NCBI GenBank assembly: GCA_964512325.1
Contig: CAZEGN010000011.1
Coordinates: 1-37,779, forward strand
Direction: 5' to 3'
Length of the DNA stretch: 37,779 nucleotides
Source of the DNA: JACQZO01 sp964512325
GTDB lineage: Bacteria; Patescibacteriota; Gracilibacteria; RBG-16-42-10
In this document: positions 32,108 through 37,779 of the stretch, one piece after another
Numbering within the stretch: position 1 is the stretch's first letter
Layout of the letters: every line of letters starts with the position of its first letter
Made by a program: the position numbers and the translations under genes
The notes under the pieces: model-generated
Databases searched by the model: none
Told to the model about the DNA's origin: nothing
Seen by the model: only the letters and a program-made list of their open reading frames with translations

Positions 32108-34270
32108 TTACTTTCTTCGTACTAATAACTCAAAGTACTTGTCAGTATCTAAGTTCGTGCTAATAGTTTGAGACGATGGTCCTTGACTAGTGTTGGAAGG
32201 ATAATTAGCTAATGGTTGTAAAGTGGGATCTAGCACTACTTGATAGTCTAAAGTTTCATTTTGAGCACCGGCCTGTTTCTGCCACAAAAAGCGATAGCTG
32301 TCACCAGTTGTGGTGTCGATTCTGAAAGGCAGAGTATAAGAAATAGCGAATGACTTTTCACTGCCCATTGGTACGTCAACTTCGCTATACCAGACTTGAT
32401 AACCATTCTCTTCACCTGTCGTCGGCGCGTAATTTAAACCTTGGTTATTGGTCAGGATGCTGTCCTTTGGTACAAATAATCGAATAACATGTTTAGTGTT
32501 AGAGCGGCCGATCACATGCCAGAAATTGTCTCTCAAGCTCTTGGGCAATTTGCTTAAGCTGGGAAAGAGCTCATTGATTTTTGTTTCCTTTTCTTTTGTC
32601 CAATGATGAGACCATTTGCCTGTTAGTGTGATTTGAATGTTGCCATCTGGGCCAATGATAACCTGTCTGTCGTAATCACGATTCAGAAGACCATCACCTT
32701 TGTTTCCGCCCACATTAATAGCGTTAATGTGAAGATAGTCGAGTTTTTCTTGAGGCAATTGCAGCTTGCCAGATAGCTTGTACTTTTCACTTACTTTTTC
32801 TAATTGCTCATCAAAGAATGCCATTTGAATATGCTTTTCTTCAATGAATTGAGGGATAAACTGTATTAGCTTGATCGCCGCCTCTAGACTGTTCAGTTGT
32901 TTCGCAACTTCGTGGATAAAGCTAAGCAATATTCGTTTCGGCGTAGTCGGATCATCTTTATTAGTTTCAATGTAGTATTGTAATATGACAAAGTAATTCT
33001 CTTTGGTCAGCGTAATATTAAATTCCTCTAAGGTGATTGGGCCAGTAATATCAAGCAAGTAAGGAACTATAGTTTCATCAATGGCAATAATTCCATCGAG
33101 ACTTCCTTGTCTGGACTTTTCATAAGCCCAAGCAATGTCTTGGCTTGCTTCATAAAAGTCAGCGCTATAATTGGCATCTCTTAATGCCAGTCCTTTCATG
33201 AAAGGTTGGAGAAAAGGTGGCGCGGGTTTGCGTTCAAATTGCTGCCAGTCAACGGTATAGACATCTTTAGGTACAGCTGCCGTCAGCTTGCCATTCTGAA
33301 AAGTGGCCTCAATAAAACTTCCCATAAATCCGCCCGTACCACGACGCTCTGTAGTGTTCTGCAGCATAATTAAATAGCGGCGAGTATTGTTCTCAGCTGT
33401 AAAGCGTAATAATGCTGGTGTAATCGTGTCGAAGAAGTCTAAACCAGAGCGCAATATTGGCAAGTCAGCTTGGATTTGTTTAAAACGTGCTTGGTACTCT
33501 GCTGGTAGGCTAGAGCTTTCTATGTTGGTCAATGTAATACTAGCCTCTCTTAAAGTGTTTTGGGCCTTTTTTATTTCAGGGAGCGCGAGTTTGAAATTTT
33601 GGGTGGTAAGTAGAATATCAATTGATTTGGTAAGGTTCCCGCCAATTGCTGCAATAGAGGTGCCAAGTTGAAGCAAATCATTACTCATATTAATGAGCGA
33701 ATTGGGCAAAGCACTCATGCCACCATTGATGGCTGTAATATCATTATGTGCTTGGTCGAAAAATGTCTGCGCTGCTAAAAAGTGTTGCAGCGTGCTAGTA
33801 AAATCCGCATGCGAAAGATTGTCTTTTGCGCTTTTTAACTCTTCTATGCCGGCCAGTGTTTGATCAAATAAAGTGTTCTTGAATTTTATGCCAGAATGGA
33901 GCAAGAAAACACTTTGTAGAATAAGCAGCACGGTGCAACTAATCGCCAACACTTCTCGTACTGGAAAAAACGTGCTTAGTCTCGTTGCAATAGAGGACTC
34001 ATCAGCACTGATGCAAATTGGATAACGATACTCGGTGGTAATTGGATCTAAGCTTTTCTCTGCTTGAGGAGTTAACTTTTGCAATTGAGACTCACTCTGT
34101 TTGCCAATAATAGTAATTGATTTTTTTGCTGTTTGTACAACGTCTAGTACTGGGGGCTTTTTGGTGCTGGCAAATAATGAGCCTTCATTGATTACACTAG
34201 GGTGAAAACCAATTTTTACTATAGTTGCCTTGCCAGATTTTAGATCCTCAACTAAACGTCGCTTTTTCAT
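32108..34270 (-). CDS. DUF4012 domain-containing membrane protein
   Basis: A 720-aa protein. A cytoplasmic N terminus (about 105 residues) and one membrane segment (about 107-128) precede an extracytoplasmic region with a coiled-coil part and a DUF4012 domain, marked by NTTERRGTGGFMGSFIEATF, LRDANYSADFYEASQDIAWAY and GIIAIDETIVPYLLDITGPI. DUF4012 proteins occur near polysaccharide biosynthesis genes, and their role is unknown. It starts 2 nt after the methyltransferase gene stop and so shares its transcript. Confidence 0.9.
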   Translation of the reverse strand: MKKRRLVEDLKSGKATIVKIGFHPSVINEGSLFASTKKPPVLDVVQTAKKSITIIGKQSESQLQKLTPQAEKSLDPITTEYRYPICISADESSIATRLSTFFPVREVLAISCTVLLILQSVFLLHSGIKFKNTLFDQTLAGIEELKSAKDNLSHADFTSTLQHFLAAQTFFDQAHNDITAINGGMSALPNSLINMSNDLLQLGTSIAAIGGNLTKSIDILLTTQNFKLALPEIKKAQNTLREASITLTNIESSSLPAEYQARFKQIQADLPILRSGLDFFDTITPALLRFTAENNTRRYLIMLQNTTERRGTGGFMGSFIEATFQNGKLTAAVPKDVYTVDWQQFERKPAPPFLQPFMKGLALRDANYSADFYEASQDIAWAYEKSRQGSLDGIIAIDETIVPYLLDITGPITLEEFNITLTKENYFVILQYYIETNKDDPTTPKRILLSFIHEVAKQLNSLEAAIKLIQFIPQFIEEKHIQMAFFDEQLEKVSEKYKLSGKLQLPQEKLDYLHINAINVGGNKGDGLLNRDYDRQVIIGPDGNIQITLTGKWSHHWTKEKETKINELFPSLSKLPKSLRDNFWHVIGRSNTKHVIRLFVPKDSILTNNQGLNYAPTTGEENGYQVWYSEVDVPMGSEKSFAISYTLPFRIDTTTGDSYRFLWQKQAGAQNETLDYQVVLDPTLQPLANYPSNTSQGPSSQTISTNLDTDKYFELLVRRK

Positions 34271-34272
34271 GG

Positions 34273-35085
34273 TTAGTGATAGAGAAAAGATGGTCTTATC
34301 ACATCTTTACTCTCGCTTACTTTTTCAAATACAGCAACTATAGTTTTCCCTTTTCTATTGCCGAATATAATGCTGGCGCTATTAACTATTTTTCTTAATA
34401 ACTGTTTTACGCCGTTTTGCTCTGGCAGAAAATTAAGCGTTGTCATTTCCAGCCGCTTAAAACCATGTAACTCAGCGATCTTTGAAATTTCTTTAACAGA
34501 ATAAAGCCTATTATGTCGTCCGAATGGTCCGTGCCAGGAATAGGGATCGTCAATGTTTTTGCCTAAAAGCAATTGTACAGCTCTTATCCAATAAAGTGCA
34601 TTTGGAACAGAAAATATGAGCTTTCCACCTGGTGGTAATACAAGGTTAGCCTGGTGCCAAGCAAAACAAGGATCACTAGTGAGGTGTTCCATAGTCTCAG
34701 TCCAAATTAAGGTATTGAAACTGGCTTTTTTAAAAGGCCACTGGTTTAATTCAATATTGGTTTCAATCAGGGGAATAATGAAGACGTTGTTTTCTCCATG
34801 CAAACTAATGTCAAATTGCTTATTTGAAGCTGGTGCTATGCTTTTTGCTTCAATCTCATTGCTGCGAATATCTTTTTCTCCGCTATAGACACCGACTCCT
34901 GTATAATCAAAGCCTGCTTCGCAAAGCATAAAGCTGAGCACAAAGGGCTTGGCGCCAATATCTAATATTTTCCCACTAGCCTTCGTGTACTTTTGTACCA
35001 AATCGAACGTTTTTTTTAGACGAGTTTTATGATCGGCAATGTATTTTTGAATTTCTTGAGTATTACTGCCGGCAAAGGTAAACAT
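34273..35085 (-). CDS. SAM-dependent methyltransferase (class I)
   Basis: A 270-aa protein. The SAM site is GKILDIGAKPF, with TGVGVYSGEKD as the next strand, an acidic IWTETMEHL motif and PPGGKLIFSVPNA after it. The target is probably a sugar or lipid intermediate, given the surface-polysaccharide neighbours, which is inference. A GTG at 35136 would overlap the upstream gene by 20 bases; the ATG at 35085 is preferred. It follows the Wzz-like gene on the same strand. Confidence 0.85.
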   Translation of the reverse strand: MFTFAGSNTQEIQKYIADHKTRLKKTFDLVQKYTKASGKILDIGAKPFVLSFMLCEAGFDYTGVGVYSGEKDIRSNEIEAKSIAPASNKQFDISLHGENNVFIIPLIETNIELNQWPFKKASFNTLIWTETMEHLTSDPCFAWHQANLVLPPGGKLIFSVPNALYWIRAVQLLLGKNIDDPYSWHGPFGRHNRLYSVKEISKIAELHGFKRLEMTTLNFLPEQNGVKQLLRKIVNSASIIFGNRKGKTIVAVFEKVSESKDVIRPSFLYH

Positions 35086-35116
35086 GAGATGATAAGAAAT
35101 CAGCAGGTAATAAAGA

Positions 35117-36184
35117 TTAAAGTAGGGCAATGACACGTGTGCGCTCTTCAGTGAGCTGATCTAAAGATTGCAATTCGTGTGAGCGACTGCGTCCCCGTTG
35201 GCTTAGGATAAGTAGAGGTGCTTTGTTCCATTCAATCAGAGCATTGCTTTCTTCTGGATAATCGATCATGTGGAGAATATGAGAGGCCTTTTTGCTTGTT
35301 GGTTGTGTGTTGGTTAAGGTGAGTGTGCTGTTTTTAGATAGTGTCCCCTTAAATCTATCGGCGTGAGGAGTTACGATATGAGCAGTGAGTCCTGTCTTGT
35401 CGAGAGCCCGAATGAATTGTGAAGTAGATGTACGATTATTAACTACTAAGATGTCTTTTTCCCAAGAACTGATAAGGGTGCTAATAGGGGACATTGAATT
35501 TTGTGATCCTTTCTTTTCCCAAAATATTGGTTGGGCAAAGATATCATGAATTTGTTGAGCGGTGGCTACCTTTCCTTGCCATGTTTCCCAAATATATGCC
35601 CATACCAGTCCAAGCAATAGTCCAAGCACTAAGCCTAAAGGCCACGCTTCATTTGGTTGGAGGTAGGTAATGAATGGTGTATTGGTAATGTTAATGAGTT
35701 GATATTGAGTTGCGCTTTGTCGATTGTAATTATCAAGACGAGTGCGAAGCACTTTTACAAAGCTAGCTGTGAGTTTGCGTAAATTCTCTTCATTTTTTGA
35801 GCGAATGTTTACACGCAAGTTAGCTCTTTCTTGGGCGGTAACAGAGAAATTTCCTAATAATTTATCAACCAGGCCTTGATCGCTATCTTTGTCTACTCCG
35901 GCATCATCATAAATCTCTTTAATGAAATATGGATCTTTGGGCCAAGCGCTGACTGTGCGGGCAAACTCAATGCTGGCATAGTTTCCATAATAATTGGCAT
36001 AGGCATAATCATCTGGTACACGTTGTTCATCACGATACGCTACGGTAAAAAATACATAAGCATAGTAATTCGGGGCACTTAGAAACTGACTATATAAGGC
36101 CAGCAGGATGCTACCAATTACACCGAAAATAATAATGAACCATTTTTGACGCCAAATTGGAGCGAAAAGTGCAGAAATTTCCAT
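35117..36184 (-). CDS. Wzz-like polysaccharide chain-length determinant
   Basis: A 355-aa protein with two membrane segments, at about residues 15-35 (WFIIIFGVIGSILLALYSQFL) and about 181-203 (WPLGLVLGLLLGLVWAYIW), enclosing an outside loop, the Wzz/LPS-Chain-length topology. The cytoplasmic C terminus of about 150 residues lacks Walker motifs, so it is not a full BY-kinase. It heads the methyltransferase-DUF4012 operon and likely tunes polymer length, as inferred from the family. Confidence 0.8.
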   Translation of the reverse strand: MEISALFAPIWRQKWFIIIFGVIGSILLALYSQFLSAPNYYAYVFFTVAYRDEQRVPDDYAYANYYGNYASIEFARTVSAWPKDPYFIKEIYDDAGVDKDSDQGLVDKLLGNFSVTAQERANLRVNIRSKNEENLRKLTASFVKVLRTRLDNYNRQSATQYQLINITNTPFITYLQPNEAWPLGLVLGLLLGLVWAYIWETWQGKVATAQQIHDIFAQPIFWEKKGSQNSMSPISTLISSWEKDILVVNNRTSTSQFIRALDKTGLTAHIVTPHADRFKGTLSKNSTLTLTNTQPTSKKASHILHMIDYPEESNALIEWNKAPLLILSQRGRSRSHELQSLDQLTEERTRVIALL

Positions 36185-36268
36185 AGCTATATATAAGGTG
36201 GGTAAATCGTACGGTAGTATAGGTGATGAATAGTAGTTCGTAAAACAAGCCGGGGGAAATTTGGGATG

Positions 36269-36374
36269 AATTATGGATTATAGATTATAAATTATGAACT
36301 TTTGAGCGGAAACTTTAAGAAATATAAAGGGTTTTTTTCTCTAACCTATAATCTTAAATCTATAATCTATAATT
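36269..36374. repeat. AT-rich inverted repeat upstream of 23S rRNA
   Basis: AATTATGGATTATAGATT (36269-36286) is almost the reverse complement of AATCTATAATCTATAATT (36357-36374), with one mismatch. Both arms are built from GATTATA-like units. It may be a large hairpin or a remnant of a short repeat expansion, just ahead of the rRNA promoter. No gene is visible in 36185-36643. Confidence 0.55.
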
Positions 36375-36390
36375 TTCTTTCCCTTTTTTC

Positions 36391-36419
36391 TTGACAACTT
36401 ATTCCTCCTTACGTAGTAT
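36391..36419 (+). promoter_or_regulatory. Strong promoter of the 23S rRNA gene
   Basis: A perfect TTGACA (36391-36396) is followed after 17 bases by TAGTAT (36414-36419). The start site would be near 36427, leaving a leader of about 215 nt to the 23S gene. There is no rRNA or tRNA gene between this promoter and the 23S start. Confidence 0.6.
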
Positions 36420-36474
36420 GGTCGCGCTTCATCAAGAAGCAATGTGAGTTTGGAGTTGAGGAGTCCTTTGGGGA

Positions 36475-36565
36475 CAAGGGGAGATCCCTTGAAAGCAAAG
36501 TTAACTTTTCTGCTCTCGCTCAAGAACCTTAAAAATTCGTCACTGTATTATATGAAAATACAGTG
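36475..36565 (+). other. Hairpins in the 23S rRNA leader
   Basis: CAAGGG-GAGAT-CCCTTG (36475-36491) and CACTGTATT-ATATGAA-AATACAGTG (36541-36565) are perfect stem-loops, 6 and 9 bp. Between them TGCTCTC (36511-36517) resembles the start of a boxA antitermination site. These fit a processed rRNA leader. Confidence 0.45.
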
Positions 36566-36643
36566 TTCTAACAGAAAGTAATAATAATGGTTAAGAAATG
36601 TAATTATTGTTTCTAGATTACTAGTTAAACTTAGGTGTATAAA

Positions 36644-37779
<1,136 letters not shown>

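Overview
The window looks like chromosome from an uncultivated bacterium, most likely Candidate Phyla Radiation (Patescibacteria). The evidence is a typical family mix (DUF4012, DUF3352 and DUF3592 proteins, a free-standing four-helix-bundle protein, a long Cys-rich repeat protein, degenerate metallo-beta-lactamase-like protein), few Shine-Dalgarno sequences, compact operons and many proteins of unknown function. TGA acts as a stop in several ATGA gene junctions, so the standard bacterial code is used, not the TGA=Gly code of Gracilibacteria/Absconditabacteria. A 100-N scaffold gap at 19257-19356 shows this is a draft assembly. The phylum call is inference; the partial 23S rRNA gene at the right end would settle it.

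Layout, left to right. (1) 166-4613, minus strand: a tight four-gene operon of unknown function (122, 220, 1038 and 96 aa), flanked by a perfect 23-bp inverted repeat. (2) 4614-5057: gene-free, filled with degenerate intergenic repeats. (3) 5058-10310, minus strand: a SUF iron-sulfur cluster operon in the order regulator-sufB-sufD-sufS-sufU-sufC, led by a Cys-rich ArsR-type repressor whose own promoter carries a palindromic operator. (4) 10415-14384, plus strand: two DUF3592 membrane proteins flanking a Cys-rich repeat protein and a diacylglycerol-kinase-like protein. (5) 14376-19121: accessory genes: an unknown protein, a zincin-like metallopeptidase divergent from a transglutaminase-like protein, an APH-type kinase, a NUDIX hydrolase with an interrupted Nudix box, and a four-helix-bundle protein. 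(6) 19203-19871: tRNA-Asp(GTC) and tRNA-Thr(CGT), each followed within about 15 nt by a copy of the same 109-nt repeat; the scaffold gap lies inside one copy. (7) 19881-26235: DUF3352 protein, divergent from an operon uvrD/pcrA - RlpA-type wall protein - MBL-like protein - ftsE. (8) 26207-30079: an unknown helical protein, signal peptidase I, and an operon of a PH-domain membrane protein and a membrane glycosyltransferase. (9) 30185-32096: a kinase-like protein and a serine beta-lactamase-family hydrolase. (10) 32108-36184, minus strand: surface polysaccharide-type operon (Wzz-like, methyltransferase, DUF4012). (11) 36391-37779: a promoter, a roughly 215-nt leader and the first ~1.1 kb of a 23S rRNA gene, with no 16S rRNA gene upstream.

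Themes: Fe-S cluster assembly under a probable thiol or cluster-sensing repressor; envelope and surface-polymer biology (RlpA, LepB, GT2, Wzz, DUF4012); and a set of orphan operons. The items I would follow up first are the four-gene cassette between inverted repeats, the ArsR/operator pair on the suf operon, the tRNA-trailing repeat at the assembly gap, and the apparently unlinked 23S rRNA gene.
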